Shown: positions 1 to 12,348, counted from the first letter of the stretch. The stretch is DNA of 64,000 nt from Abelmoschus esculentus (GCA_035048815.1 JAUCBN010000028.1:11401001-11465000); one strand, 5' to 3'. A program made the numbers and translations. The notes: generated from the sequence alone by a model not told the origin.

Positions 1-1
1 A

Positions 2-1145
2 CCACCGGGTTTTGAGGATTCAAAATTTCCAAACCATGTTTTCAAATTAACAAAAGCTTTATACGGTTTGAAACAAGCTCCTAGAGCTTGGTATGAAAGG
101 CTTTCAACCTTTCTAATTGAAAAAGGTTTTGAAAAAGGGAAGGTGGATACTACGCTTTTTATAAAAAGGTTTAAAAATGACATTTTAGTAGTTCAAATTT
201 ATGTTGATGATATTATTTTTGGATCTACTAATGAATGTTATTGTCAAGAATTTTCTAAGCTAATGCAAGGTGAATTCGAGATGAGCATGATGGGGGAGCT
301 CTCATTCTTCTTGGGACTCCAAATCAAGAAAAGGAAGGATGGTACATTCATAAATCAAGCAAAATACATCAAGGATATGCTCAAGAAGTTTGGCTTGGAA
401 AATGTGAAACCTCAAGCCACACCAATGAGCTCATCTACTAAGCTTGACAAGGATGAAGGAGGTAAGTGTGTTGATTCTAAGTTATATAGATCAATGATAG
501 GTTCTTTGCTTTACCTTACCGCAAGTAGACCGGATATTATGTTTAGTGTTTGCTTGTGTGCTAGGTTTCAAGCTAGTCCTAGAGAATCACACCTTATAGC
601 CATTAAGAGGATTTTTAGGTACCTTAGAGATACACCTTGTTTAGGTCTTTGGTATCCTAAAGCTTCTTCCTTTGATCTTCATACCTATTCGGATGCGGAT
701 TATGGAGGTTGTAAGATAGATAGGAAAAGTACTTCCGGAACGTGTCAATTTCTAGGTAGTATGCTCATATCTTGGTTCTCTAAGAAACAAAATAGTTTAG
801 CTCTATCTACCACCGAGGCGGAGTATATTTCCCTAGGAAGTTGTTGTGCACAAGTGTTATGGATGAAGCAACAACTTTTAGATTATGGCATTAAGGTAGA
901 CACCATACCTCTTAAGTGTGATAATACTAGTGCCATATGTCTTACCAAAAACCCCATTCAACACTCTAGAACCAAACACATAGAAATTAGACACCATTTC
1001 ATTAGAGATCATGTGTCTAAAAATGATGTTGTTTTAGAGTTTGTTGACACCTTAAATCAATTAGCGGACATCTTTACTAAACCTTTGGATAAGGAGCGTT
1101 TTTTGGACCCTTAGGAGAGAGTTAGGTCTAACTAGCCTATCTTGA
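2..1145 (+). pseudogene. copia pol 3' end: reverse transcriptase and RNase H, frameshifted at the C-terminus
   Basis: The frame is open from base 2, upstream of the first ATG at 68. Copia RT hallmarks are visible: ALYGLKQAPRAWYERL, then the catalytic YVDDIIFGS, then LSFFLGLQI. RNase H follows with SDADYGGC and STTEAEYISL, and the tail reads HIEIRHHFIRDHV and LADIFTKPLDKERF. These domains copy element RNA into DNA and remove the RNA strand. The frame ends at 1112-1114. A one-base shift at the T run 1099-1104 opens another frame reading LRRELGLTSLS, the usual copia terminus, closing at 1143-1145. I read this as a one-base insertion in the homopolymer. Otherwise the 380-residue stretch is intact, which suggests a fairly young copy. 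Confidence 0.93.
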
Positions 1146-1242
1146 CTTTCTAAGTGTCATCTTTTTGCTTATTTTTGCTTGAATCTTGAATTGAATCATG
1201 CTTATGAAAATCTTGTATCTTGATGACTCCATGCATGTTGCT

Positions 1243-1250
1243 AGGGGGAG
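1243..1250 (+). other. polypurine tract-like AGGGGGAG after pol
   Basis: The same AGGGGGAG core recurs five times before the 3' LTR of the copia element at 25402-29433. Polypurine tracts prime plus-strand DNA synthesis. Here the tract sits between pol and the second ORF rather than next to an LTR, which fits Sireviruses, where several tracts are known. Function is inferred. Confidence 0.4.
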
Positions 1251-1364
1251 TATGAACTTTTCATGCATCATAAACATGTCATTACGTCATATGCATACTT
1301 CTAGGGGCTTTAGAGACTCATTTCTAGTACTTTGAGTAGCCAAAATGCAAAGCAAAGGTCGAAG

Positions 1365-1512
1365 GTATCGATACAGCTAACCCCTGTTTCGATACCTGTT
1401 CATCAGCCCATCTGGGTTTTTGTCAAGAAGAACAGGCATCGATGCTTGCATCGATACACATGTTTCGATATCTGTTTCGAAACAGGTTGTTTCGATACCA
1501 GCATCGATACAC
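1365..1512. repeat. cluster of ATCGAT / TTTCGATACC palindromic motifs
   Basis: About 150 bp holds at least seven variants of (G)GTATCGATAC and TTTCGATACC, plus the inverted TTTCGAAAC. Similar clusters occur in the copia LTR copies at 25402-25660 and 28550-28830 and, degraded, at 34710-34745 and 38210-38360. Here it lies directly upstream of the leader of the second ORF, a position that suggests promoter or enhancer elements. No function is shown. Confidence 0.6.
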
Positions 1513-1599
1513 GAGGATGGAAGTTGTTTAAAACACTCTAAACCTAATTTTAATCTTATTAAAACACTTCCAAATTTAAAACCCAAAACCCTAGCCGGC

Positions 1600-2051
1600 C
1601 TCCCTTTAAAATCCCATCAATTTCGCCTCTCTTAACAAGATTTCTTCACGATTTCTTTGAGGGATTTTGATCTACGCATCAAAGACTTCATCATATCAAC
1701 AAACGGTGCTTCATAATCGCTAAATTCATCCAAATCTTCACTCAAGGTATATTTTCGAAAACCTCTAATTTTGTTCAATTCTAGTTTGTTAAAATTAAGT
1801 TTTTGAGATTGTTTTAAATGTTTATCTTATGGGTTTCAATAATCCTATGATTTTATCTCCAAATATAAACTTGTTTTAATCGAATATAAATTTTTTGTTC
1901 GAAAAATTTTTTTTATGGTATTTCAAAATTTTCACCCTTAAATACCTTGAATTGTTAGATTATTCCATAGGATTGAATTGGATTATATATATGCAAGCAT
2001 ACATATTATTTTTTAACTAATCCAAAATTTTTGTTAATCCAATCCTAGATC
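1600..2051 (+). promoter_or_regulatory. putative promoter/leader of the second copia ORF with a leader intron
   Basis: A TTTAAAAT box near 1610 precedes a pyrimidine-rich leader. CAAG followed by GTATAT at 1746-1752 looks like a splice donor, and CCTAG at 2044-2048 looks like an acceptor. This would remove 1747-2048 and leave the ATG at 2052 only three bases into the next exon. Initiation of a separate or spliced RNA for the downstream ORF is inference; RNA reads would test it. Confidence 0.35.
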
Positions 2052-3188
2052 ATGGCACCAAAGAAGCGTTCTCGTACCGAAGCCGGATCCTCTTCATCAT
2101 CTCGTGTTGCACGAGTTGATTTTGATAAGGTCTACGCTAAGAGTCTAGACACTGATCGAAGAATGGACAATTACAATCTTTTCCGGAGCTATCCTCTCAA
2201 AAAGGAAAGATGTGTGGACATTCAATTCATCACGTCCCATAGATTTCCTTTTCGTTACTATGACCAACTCGTCGATTGGAAGTTCTTGCGCTTTCTCACT
2301 CATACCGGCAAGTTCTTTCCAACTCTTGTCCTTATTTTCTACACTAATGCTAAATGTATTTTATCCCCGAACAAGAGTAAAGTAGTAGCCATTGAATCGT
2401 TTCTCATGGGAAAATCTTTCAAGATTAATGTCTCTACTTTCCTTGATGTTTTTGGTCTTGAGGATAAGGGTAATGATGATGAAGACTCTCTTCCTCCTTT
2501 CACCGGGTCGGTTACATCCCTTGACGCACATGACCGTTTTCTCCATCTCATAATCTCTTGGTGGATTCGTCCTTCTAATGGAAGATATTCTAGGATCCGT
2601 CAAGTTGATAGTTTTTGGATCACATGTTTCCGTGATAACATCCAACCCAACCTTGCTCGGATTGTTTTCTCGGATATTGTGTGGCATATCCAAAACCGTG
2701 CTACCCCCCTTGTTCAATCCTTTCCTTATGCGTGCATTCTAAGCACCATCTTTTTGCATTTGGACATCGATTGCTCTTATGACAAGGTGGGATCTTTGAA
2801 AGAGCCTATTGGAGAAACTTCACTCAACCGTGCTCACTTTGTCTATGCTTCCAATGGTGTGTGGAATAGAGGTGCTCCTCCTTCTCCTCCTCATGCTTCG
2901 GTTGATCCGGAACCTATTCATCAGTTTGACATGTTGACCTTCCTCACATCTAAGTTTGATTCTCTCAACACCCGCTTGGATTCCATGGATGGCAAGCTTG
3001 ACACTCTCTCCACCCAATTCACTTCGGGTTTTGATGCCATCACCACTAGGATGACAAGCCTAGAGGCTTAAGGACACTCTTTGAGAGTATCTCTTGAAGC
3101 TCTCCGTCAAAGCCAAAAGCTTACTCAAGATCAAGAGGAAGATGAGGATGATGAGGATGATGATGGTGATGACATGGCCGATGATTGA
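2052..3188 (+). pseudogene. env-like / 'putative plant transposon protein' ORF of the copia element
   Basis: The ORF starts MAPKKRSRTEAGSSSSS, a basic, serine-rich N-terminus that could act as a nuclear signal. A globular region of about 220 residues follows, rich in aromatic and basic residues. The C-terminus (residues about 295-340) is a predicted coiled coil of repeated FDSLNTRLDSMDGKLDTLS type. A TAA at 3069-3071 interrupts it. The same frame continues after the stop with a Gln/Lys-rich segment and a long Asp/Glu tail to a TGA at 3186-3188, so the stop is probably secondary. I see no signal peptide and no clear membrane span, so 'envelope' would be a misnomer. It resembles proteins annotated in many plant genomes as putative plant transposon protein; its role is unknown. 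The family call is from memory. Confidence 0.6.
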
Positions 3189-4374
3189 TCGTGTTGGTCT
3201 TTCCTATGCTTTGGTTTTTAGTTATTAAGACTAGTTATGATGCATTCATATTAAAACTTATGCACCTATTTTATTTTTCCTATGTTTTGGTCTTTAATTT
3301 TGTTGGATTATGTTTTGGATACTTTGCTAGTTGCCATGATAAGCACACTTATGCTACCTTCTTGCATTTAGGGGTCTTGGTCCCTAATTTGTATACATTC
3401 AAAAGCATATCTCTAGTTTAATTGAAAATTTACGGAACATCAATCGGAGTTCGGTAGAAAAAGTTATGTCTTTCCGTAGGGGCTGTCCGAACAGTCCCGA
3501 TTCTGGACATGTTTGATTCGAACAAAATCTAGTACTGATTGGCCATAAATTGAAAAGTGAGGTTAATTTTTCCTTATAGAGGGTCATTCTTAGCTTTCTA
3601 ACGATATAAAATAATCTCGATTCGGGTATGGGATCTAGGAGATATGATCGAATTACGAAAGGGTAGGAAAACTATCCCTAAAGAATAAATGTGCATGTTT
3701 ACATAGTAAAGTTTAAGATCACTTGAATTAAGTGATTATGATACGTTCTAATGAATGTATATTTGTATATGGATAACTAAATAATCAAAGATAAGAAAAT
3801 ATCGAGGAAGAGGAATGACTCAAACAAGCTAGAAAAAGAGGCAAGAGGGTCACGATCTATAATCCCTGAAATTGCTTGGAATCAAGGTGAGTGTGACAAA
3901 ACTTAGGATTAGGACGAGGTCCTAACTATCCCTTTTGATAATTGATCGACATGTAAATGGACTAATCTCATATTCGGTAAAACAGGAAGGGGGATTAAAT
4001 ATTAAATAACTTGTTTGATGCTATGAAAATATGTTAGATGGTTAAACTAGCTTAATACATTTGCATAGCTCGGAAATGCCGAGGTAAGTAACGGCACACG
4101 GCTACGGATGCCAGGTATGTGAGTCATGCATGAGGCATGTTTATGATAGTTTGATCATCCGTTTGGTAATATGACATGTATACTTTTGATATGATAGCAT
4201 GATATATGCTTTTGATATGATAACATGGAATAAATGCTTTTGTTATTGGTATGTTATGAACATCATTTGTGATAAAGGACTTGATTAACACAGAATGAAA
4301 AGATTAAATGATTCTGAAACTCTGATTGAGCCTTGGTCGATAGTTGGTCATAGGTAGTACAGCATGCCTAGGGT

Positions 4375-4535
4375 CTGAGCTCTTTTGCTAGTACTTCGGT
4401 ACTTCTATTTAGTACTTCGGTACTATGGGTACCTTTGATTGGTGGTTAGTCACCATTTGTTAGATACTGTGGGTATCTTTTGTTAGTGCCTTTGTGGTAC
4501 TTTTGTTAGTTCCTTCGTTGTACTTCTGATGACTC
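4375..4535. repeat. short degenerate repeats of GTACTTCGGTACTT type
   Basis: Variants of TAGTACTTCGGTACTT, TACTGTGGGTATCTTT and TAGTGCCTTTGTGGTACTT recur every 16-30 bases. Several copies are internally self-complementary around TTCG. This looks like a decayed tandem array within the LTR. Confidence 0.55.
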
Positions 4536-4595
4536 GCTTACCTAGTCTAACTACACCAAGGCATCATTTGAAACCAATCCAAAAGATTAAAATTA

Positions 4596-4880
4596 TGACA
4601 TTGCTATTGAGCATTTGATTATAAGTTGCTAATATGCATTTGAATATGACTTGCTATTGAGCATTCGATATGACATTGCCATTGAGCATTTGATTAAAGT
4701 TGCTACTAAGCATTTGAATATAAGTGGCCATTGAGCATTTGATTATAAGTTGCTAATAAGCATTGGAATATAGGTTGTCATTGAGTATTTGATTATAAGT
4801 TGCTAGTATGCAATTGAATCTAATTTGCTATTGAGCATTTGAACATGATTTGTTATTAAGCATTGATTATAAATTCGCTA
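4596..4880. repeat. minisatellite, about 25-bp units in about 50-bp dimers
   Basis: About eleven diverged copies of a unit like TTGCTATTGAGCATTTGAT alternate with TTGCTAATATGCATTTGAAT, so the higher-order period is roughly two units. The array ends within the LTR fragment. It is probably an internal LTR array that grew by slippage or unequal exchange. Confidence 0.75.
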
Positions 4881-5568
4881 GTGACACGATAACATGATAC
4901 TAAGAAAAGCATGGATTGCATGACACTTTTTATATATATGATCGAATTGTTATTATGATCTTGATTAAGTGCTTACTTAGAGAATGATATTTGTTATTGA
5001 TTTATGTCTAAATGGTTAGACTTAGGGCTGCCTCACTAAGTATTCGTAAGTACTTACCACCGTTTGTTTCCTCCTTCCCAAAATAACAGGTTATCAGGCC
5101 AAGGAGCTAGATTGAACCAATCAAAGGCAAGGACACCGAGCAAGTCAAAGTATGATATTTTGTAATCTTTGGTAACTCCTAGTTTATGGTGGCATAGTGA
5201 TTATATTTTAATTAACTACATGCATTTGAATTAATCCCTAATCCTTGGCTCTAAATTGGTACTAAGTTATGCTTGGATAATAAGAACAAATTGTAATAGC
5301 AAGAGAATTAAATCAATTGTGACTTGAATTGTTAATGAACTAAATTCGAATTTGGAAATCGTTATATAAATAAATTAGAAAAAGTTTTAAATTGGTCTCG
5401 ATTTTTGATATGTTCATAAATGGATTTAGGAATTGTATTGCATAAGTTGGTCTCGAATCGATTCACGAGTAGTCAAAATATACTAGAAACAAACACAAGT
5501 TCAGTTTAGTTCGAGTTTGTAAGTTCGGTCGATGCCTCCGTCTCTTAACCCGGGGCGAGGGTGTCACA

Positions 5569-6830
5569 TAAATAATAAAGAGGATGGTTGCATGGCAAAT
5601 GTTTGAATTTTCTAGACTACCCTTTATAATAAACCAAGTCTAGGTATATTAAAAAGGGGCAAAATAGACATTATATGTGTTTAATGAAGATGGGAGTTGT
5701 CATCTTCCTTCCCTTTCCCCCAATTCACGTTAGAAACAAAGATTAGAAGGGAGAAAAGAGTTTTGTGAGAGATTTGGGGAAAATCTAATTGAGAAGGTTA
5801 AGAATTTGCATGAGAAGGAAAATTGACTAAGGAATCACATCCGATTAGCTTGGTAAGTTCATCTCCCATGATCGAATTTCTTTGGGGGTTTGAACTTTTG
5901 GATTTCTATTATTCATTATGTTTTCATATTAGATTAGGTTGTTAGACGGCTTAATCTAAAGCTAGAATTTATTTAGTTATGGATTTCTTTGAAGCATGAG
6001 CAATGAGTTTATCGAATTGGAATTTGGATTTTATAAATATTACTTGTGTGTTATTTGATCTTATAAGTTGTTGTAAATTGGATTTTGACATGTTGATTTC
6101 ATATTTGAAATGCTGGAAAATTTATAAGATTAAGTTCGGATTGGGTTTGAAACCCATAGAATGAAGGTTAGCCGAAATTGCCTAGAAAATATAATTCTGG
6201 GCAGCCATCTTTGAAAAATTCCCTAGGTCGGATTTGAAGGAGTTAGGAGCTAAAATTTTGAATTAGAATACTCTCATATACCTAATTTATATGAAAATTT
6301 ACGGAACCTCAATCGGAGGTTTTTTGAAAGAGTTATAAGCCTTTTCGTAAGGGCTGTTCGAACAGTCCCGAATCTGGATAGGTCTGTTTTGAATGAATTC
6401 TGGTTTTGATTGGTTGGGGATTAAAATTTAAAGTTAATTTTTACTTGTAGAGGATCTTATTATCTTTCCAAATAGGTCAAATGAGCTAAAATCGGATATA
6501 GAAGCTAGGAGATATGATCGATTCTTTAAAGGGTAGCGAAATTGTGCCTAACGAACAAATGTGCATGTTTATATTAGTTAAAGTTTAAAATCACTTTAAT
6601 TAAGTGATTATGATACGTTCTAATGAATGGATATTTGTATATGGATTACTAGATAACCAAAGAGAAGAAAATATCGAAAAGGAGGAAAGGCTCGAGCAAT
6701 CTAAAAAAAGGGGCAAATGGATCACTATCTACAATCTTTGAATTGTTTAGAACCATTGTGAGTGTAGCAACTTTAGGGTTAGGAATAGGTCCTAACCATC
6801 CCTTTTGTTATTTGATTTGTATTATAATCG
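5569..6830 (+). mobile_element. Ty3-type LTR fragment 2 (5' and middle)
   Basis: The stretch begins directly after the terminus of fragment 1 and reaches the part homologous to 3422-3950 at 6290-6820. It then stops and gives way to AT-rich DNA. It therefore supplies the part fragment 1 lacks and lacks the part fragment 1 has. It is non-coding, and the exact left boundary is uncertain. Confidence 0.5.
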
Positions 6831-9800
6831 AACTAATTAGTCTAACATTAGTGATTTTTAATAAATTTTTAATTTTTATAAATTCTATTTTGATAATATT
6901 TTTAGATATTTTTAAGACATAAAATTATAAATTAAATCATAATCACCAAACTATTCACAAAATATTTGTAATATATTCATCCATCGGCAATTCACACTCC
7001 AAGTATATTATGTCATAAGAGTTTTTAAATATTTTTTATTATTCAATAATTATTTTATATTTTATAATTTTTATAGTTTTAAAATAATTCTATGATATTT
7101 TAGATTTTATATTTATCTATTAATAATATTTATTATTTCTATTAAATATTTTTCAAAAAATAAAGAAATTAATATTTTAAAATTTGAAAAATACTTTAAA
7201 ATAAAATTTAAAGAATTCTGAAAATGTGATGTGATATCATTGAAGCCTGACACATTATGCACTTCAATATATCAGTACTGTCATATGATAATTTAAAATT
7301 CTTAAGACTTAACAATTAAATTCAATCAAAGAGTTTAATTGGTGGTATTTTTTTAATATGAAAGATTAATTGGTTTAATTCTTTAGTATACCTTTTTTGA
7401 GTTTTAGGTATTTAAAATATTTTTTTATTGAAATATTTATTTAAAATATTTGTTTATATAATAATAGGTACTTAAAGGTATTAATCACTAGCATTATAGT
7501 TCTAGATGTCTCGATATTAATTATAAAAAATTATTGATCAATTAAAATATGATGCGTGATATAATTTAATTTTTTAATTTCTTTTAAATAAATTTTTAAA
7601 ATTTAGAAAATAAAATTTTCAAAAGGTACCAAGTTCTTGAAATTAAAAAAATAAATTTTTAAATCTTTAATCCCTTAATTCAATCACTCTCGTTGTCGTT
7701 GGTCACGTTATCGGCAATAAAAAAGAAAGTCTTTGACTCAAAACCCATACATTATTTGTTGTTGTTTAATCGTTGCACGTCGTGAATTGTTCGAATAATT
7801 TTTTGTATATTTCAACCTTCAAACAATTTTATGTACTAATCTGATCGATTTTCAACGACGAGGGATAGGCTAAATAATCGTGGTGGTCCAACAATGGGTG
7901 TGGTAGGCAAACGTGGCCATCTGGAATAAAATCAACTCAAATCGCGATTTAAGTTTCCGAGAGTTAGGAAATTCGAACTTGAGTGATATTTTGTGAATTT
8001 TTTAAATTTAGAAGTTTTTTAAAAATTAGTTTAAAAATAAAATAAATTAAAAAATAAAAATATCTTTTTAGAAAATAACGATGGTTAACACAGAACACCT
8101 AAAACTATAACTATTAAAACCGTGAACATCTATTTTTAAAATAAAATACTTTCTTAAAGTTTAAAGTTATAAAGCGGCTAATGAGTTCTCTTTTATATAT
8201 ATTTTATTAGAAAGGTCATTTTGATCTTTGAGTGTTATCTTTCTTAGATTATTTTTTAAAATGATAATTTTTCAAATACTTTCATTTATTTTCATAAAAC
8301 GTTAATTATAATATATTTGTGTATTATATAATATTATATGTTATATATTTTTATTTATATTGACATATTATTTTTAATATATTATGAAACATATGTTTAT
8401 ATTTATTAATAATATTTTCATATCTAATATTATTATCGTTATTATGTATATATATATTTTTAATTTTTATTATATATTATATTATATATTTTACGAGTAT
8501 ATATTTATATTGCTAATTTTATTTTCGATTATATATTATGTATAATTTTTATGTATGCATTATATGTATTATATTCATTCTTTTATTTACTTTTAAAATG
8601 TTTTATTTTGTTATTAATTCATGTACTTGTATTTATATCAGATATAATCCGTTAATACAATGCTCTTTTATTGAAGTGTAAGTATGATTAGTACCAGACG
8701 TAGTGGTATTGATTTTTTCGATTGTCGAATAATAGTGTCTTTAAAATTTATTTTTACTTTTAAATAAATCTTAAATTAATTAAAATTTAAATTTATAAAT
8801 TTTTAATTAATTTAAGATAGTCTATTGAAAATATTTGGATTTGTTTTTAAGATAATCTTTTAAAATATTTAGATATATTTTTATAATATTTAGTTAATTA
8901 AATATCGTGTTTCAAATTTAAATATATTTTTATAATATTTATTATTTTAAATTATTTTATGATATTAAATATTTGAGTTTATTTTTAATCAAATAATATT
9001 TTAGATTAGACATTTATGTTCTAAGACGATGATATAAAATCATTGAAATGTATATTATTAAATAATTATTTTATAATTTATTTTTTTAATATATTGTTGG
9101 TTTTATAATATTATTATTTTTAATTCTTATTTAAAATTTTAGATTTATCGAGGACTAAAGACATGTATTTTTTTTGTTGGGAGAGATCCGAGCTTATACC
9201 TACCTAGACCTTAGTCCAACCCATGCCCCAACAAATGTTATCTATTTTACATTTTAATATTTATATAAGTTGAGTTTTGGATATATAAGAATAAAAATAT
9301 TCAATTTAAAATTTTTATTTAATTTTTAAGCTTTGAATTAATTTAAAAAATAAAACTTAATTGAAAATAAAGATAATAATAGAAATATTAAGATATTTTA
9401 TATTCACTATATTTTATAAATATTATATAATTATTTTTTAAATATAATTTAAATATATTTTTAAAAAATCAATTTCTTTAAACATTATTGGGTTTTTAAC
9501 CTAATATATAATGTTCATAAAATACAAACATCGAAATATAATTAAAATTTAAAAAAATATATTTTTAGTAAAAACCTATAATTCACATTCAATATTTTTT
9601 AAAAATAAATTAAAAGAGAATAAAATATAATATATTTTTTTATTATTTTTATTGAAATTAGTTAATTTTAAATAAATAAATTTAAATTCATATTTTTATG
9701 ACTTATGTTATTGAAAAAATCAATTAAGTTATAAATAAAAAATTTATTTTTAAGAGCCATTTGGTCAAGTGACGAGTTTTTAAAGATGAAATCATCTCCC

Positions 9801-10169
9801 GCTTTGGTAATCATTCTCAACTTGCCTTTTATTTTTACTCTAAGGCATAGATTAGTTCACGTAATATAAAATTATCATTAAAAATAAAATCATCAGAATA
9901 TAATATTATTTAATATATTATAAAGAATATTATATTATCTTATTTAGTATGTTCGGAAGAAATATAACATGAAATTAATAAATTTAAAGGGTCTTCTAAT
10001 AATGTTATATATATATTTTATTTTTAAAAAATTTTATAAAAAATTAATGTTTATTTAGATATTTTATCTAATATTTTTATAGTCGTTATTTTTTATTTAA
10101 ATATTAATTTCTTTTTTAAATGTATAAAATTATTTAAATATTAAATTAATATAAAATAAAAAATATTTA
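6831..10169. other. AT-rich intergenic DNA, no gene seen
   Basis: The composition is very AT-rich with long A/T runs and no ORF that looks like a protein. A piece at about 8670-8770 resembles the LTR at 22545-22625 (shared GTAGTGGTA and GTCTTTAAAATTT in order), so part is decayed LTR. A less AT-rich island at 7690-7960 and a short hairpin-like piece at 9172-9235, bounded by TTGTTGGG and CCCCAACAA, are the only other features I noticed. Confidence 0.6.
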
Positions 10170-11134
10170 AAAAAAATTTATAATAGACGTCGAACACCGC
10201 TAAAACACAATAATATTGATCATTATTAAACATTATTAAATTAATTAATAAAAATTAATAATTAATCTAACTTACGATTAATAATTACTTAAGTAACTGT
10301 ATTTTATATATTTTTTAATTTTTCATTTTTATTTTTAAATAATTAATTCAAATATCACCCCCCAAATTTAAAAACCTAAACCTTTTTCTCTGTACTACCA
10401 TTTCTACCGTCTCTGTTATTAATCACTGTCCATCAGTGATAATCAATCGTTGTTATTGACCACTGTCCGCCGGCGAGATTATCACCGTCCTTGCTGCATT
10501 AATGTAATTAAGCATCTTACGAAGTACCAGATTTCTTACCCCCATCTGTTCAATTTTTTCATATCTCACTGAAGAACAACAATGGCTGAAGATTTAGATT
10601 TTAAAGCGTTGTATCCACAAATTAAAAATGTGCACTAACTATTGCCAGCAAAAATATTAGCCCTTGAGGACACCTCGTAGTCGGTTGCTAATTGAATCAA
10701 ATATGAGATACTTCATCTTTTGTCTTGTAATGCGATCAACAATTTTACTTATCGTCGATGGACAGGGACTGACGACGACAAAAGTTGGAACGATAATGAA
10801 AAAAAAAAAGGATTTTTGAAGTTTCTAATTTATTTAAAAATAAATATTAAAAACAGAATATATATATAAAAAATAATGGTAAACTATATAGATAGTCACC
10901 ATATTATGTAGTTGGTATCGATCTGACTACAATACTTTAAAAAGAATCAAATATACCGATAAACTATTAATTTGGTATTAAAATAACCATCTATCGTTAA
11001 AGAAGTAACGGACTGCTGACGTGGCAGTTAAATATAAAATAAAATAATTATACATTTAATCCCTATTATTCTTATATTTTTATAATTTAATCATAATTTT
11101 ATTATAATAAAAAATAATATAATTATTTAATTAG

Positions 11135-11154
11135 GTGGTGACACGTGTCACCAC
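11135..11154. repeat. perfect 20-bp palindrome with a CACGTG core (left arm)
   Basis: GTGGTGACAC is followed immediately by its reverse complement. The centre is ACACGTGT, a G-box/ABRE-type motif bound by bZIP and bHLH factors in plants. The right arm carries the same palindrome extended to 22 bp. Both copies are intact although the surrounding arms have diverged. Confidence 0.8.
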
Positions 11155-12326
11155 TTGATCAAAGGAGAAATGAAATAAACATACTTCAAAAGAGGTTTAA
11201 ACACAGGTAAGAGAACATGAAATTTAAATGGCTTAACCGTTGAACTAAGCATATTTTACTAATAAAAGATACACTTATTTATATATATTTATTCTTTTTA
11301 ATATTTAACTTTTATATTTAATTGTTTTTAATTTAATTAAAAATAATAATTAAATTAATATATAATAAATTAATAGATTCAAATTAATAAAAATTTATTT
11401 ATATACTCTAAACCTAAAATCCTAAATCTTAAATCCTTAAAACTTAAACCCTAAAATTATTCGAATAAAATATTTAGCTTTTAAATATCCGAAAAAATTT
11501 ATTTGGATATTCAAATAAAAATATTCATAAAATAAATATTCGAATAAAATAATTAATATTTTAATATTTTGATTTAAAAATTTTTGAATAAAATATTTGA
11601 ATTTTAAATATTCGAGTAAAAAAATCGTATATTCAAATAAAAATATTCGAATAATAAATATACGAATAAAAATATTCAAATTAAAATTCGTATAAAAATT
11701 CGTATATTCAAATAAAAATATTTGAATATTATTCAAATAAAAATCATAAATATTCGAATATTTTTATTTGAATATAAGAATTTTTATACGAATTTTTATT
11801 ATATGAGTGTTTTTTTCGTATATTTATTATTCGAATATTTTTATTTGAATATACAAATTTTTTATTTGAATATTTAAAATTCAAATATTTTATTTGAAAA
11901 TTTTTAAATCAAAATATTTAAATATTTATTATTTTATTCGAATATTTATTCTATGAATATTTTTATTTGAATATCCAAATAATTTTATTCGAATATTTAA
12001 AAGCTAAATATTTTATTCGAATATTTTTAGGGTTTAAATTTTAAGGATTTAAGATTTAGGATTTTGGGTTTAGAGTTTATAATTAAATTTTTATTAATTT
12101 GAATCTTTTAATTTATTATATAATAATTTAATTATTATTTTTAATTAAATTAAAAACAATTAAATATAAAAAATATTAGAAGTAATAAATATATAAAAAT
12201 AATAGTATTTTATATTAGTAAAATATGCTTAGCTCAACGTTTAAGCCATTTGAATTCTATGTTCTCTTACTTGGGTTCAAACCTACTTAAAAGTATGTTT
12301 GGGATTATTTTTTTCTCCTTTGATCA

Positions 12327-12348
12327 GGTGGTGACACGTGTCACCACC
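12327..12348. repeat. perfect 22-bp palindrome with a CACGTG core (right arm)
   Basis: GGTGGTGACAC is followed by its exact reverse complement. It is the counterpart of the palindrome at 11135-11154 in the other arm of the foldback element. Confidence 0.8.

Larger units (their letters stand above)
1..3421 (+). mobile_element. Ty1/copia retrotransposon, 3' part, Sirevirus-like
   Basis: The window opens inside a copia pol gene, followed by a purine-rich tract (1243-1250), a leader-like stretch and a second large ORF (2052-3188). Pol followed by an extra ORF before the 3' LTR is the layout of Sireviruses, the copia lineage with an env-like gene. The element stops abruptly near 3421, where an unrelated Ty3 LTR fragment begins, so no 3' LTR of its own is visible. 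Its 5' half lies outside the window. The lineage assignment is inference from architecture. Confidence 0.7.
3422..5568 (+). mobile_element. Ty3-type LTR fragment 1 (middle and 3' end)
   Basis: Bases 3422-3950 align base for base, with scattered changes, to 6290-6820, showing two copies of one family. The fragment ends GAGGGTGTCACA at 5568, a terminus typical of plant Ty3 LTRs. It lacks the 5' portion seen in fragment 2. It has no coding capacity. A TACTTCGGTAC-rich tract and a minisatellite lie inside it. Confidence 0.6.

Noticed and set aside
1332..1635. Overlapping small ORFs across the ATCGAT motif cluster
   Set aside because: Present on both strands and explained by the repeated motif; not protein-like.
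10582..10638. Short ATG frame MAEDLDFKALYPQIKNVH as a captured gene fragment (Pack-MULE)
   Set aside because: Only 18 codons and no recognisable homologue; too short to support.
11437..11736. Minus-strand 99-codon ORF rich in Ile, Phe and Tyr
   Set aside because: It is a translation of the ATTCGAATA repeat array in the foldback element arm.
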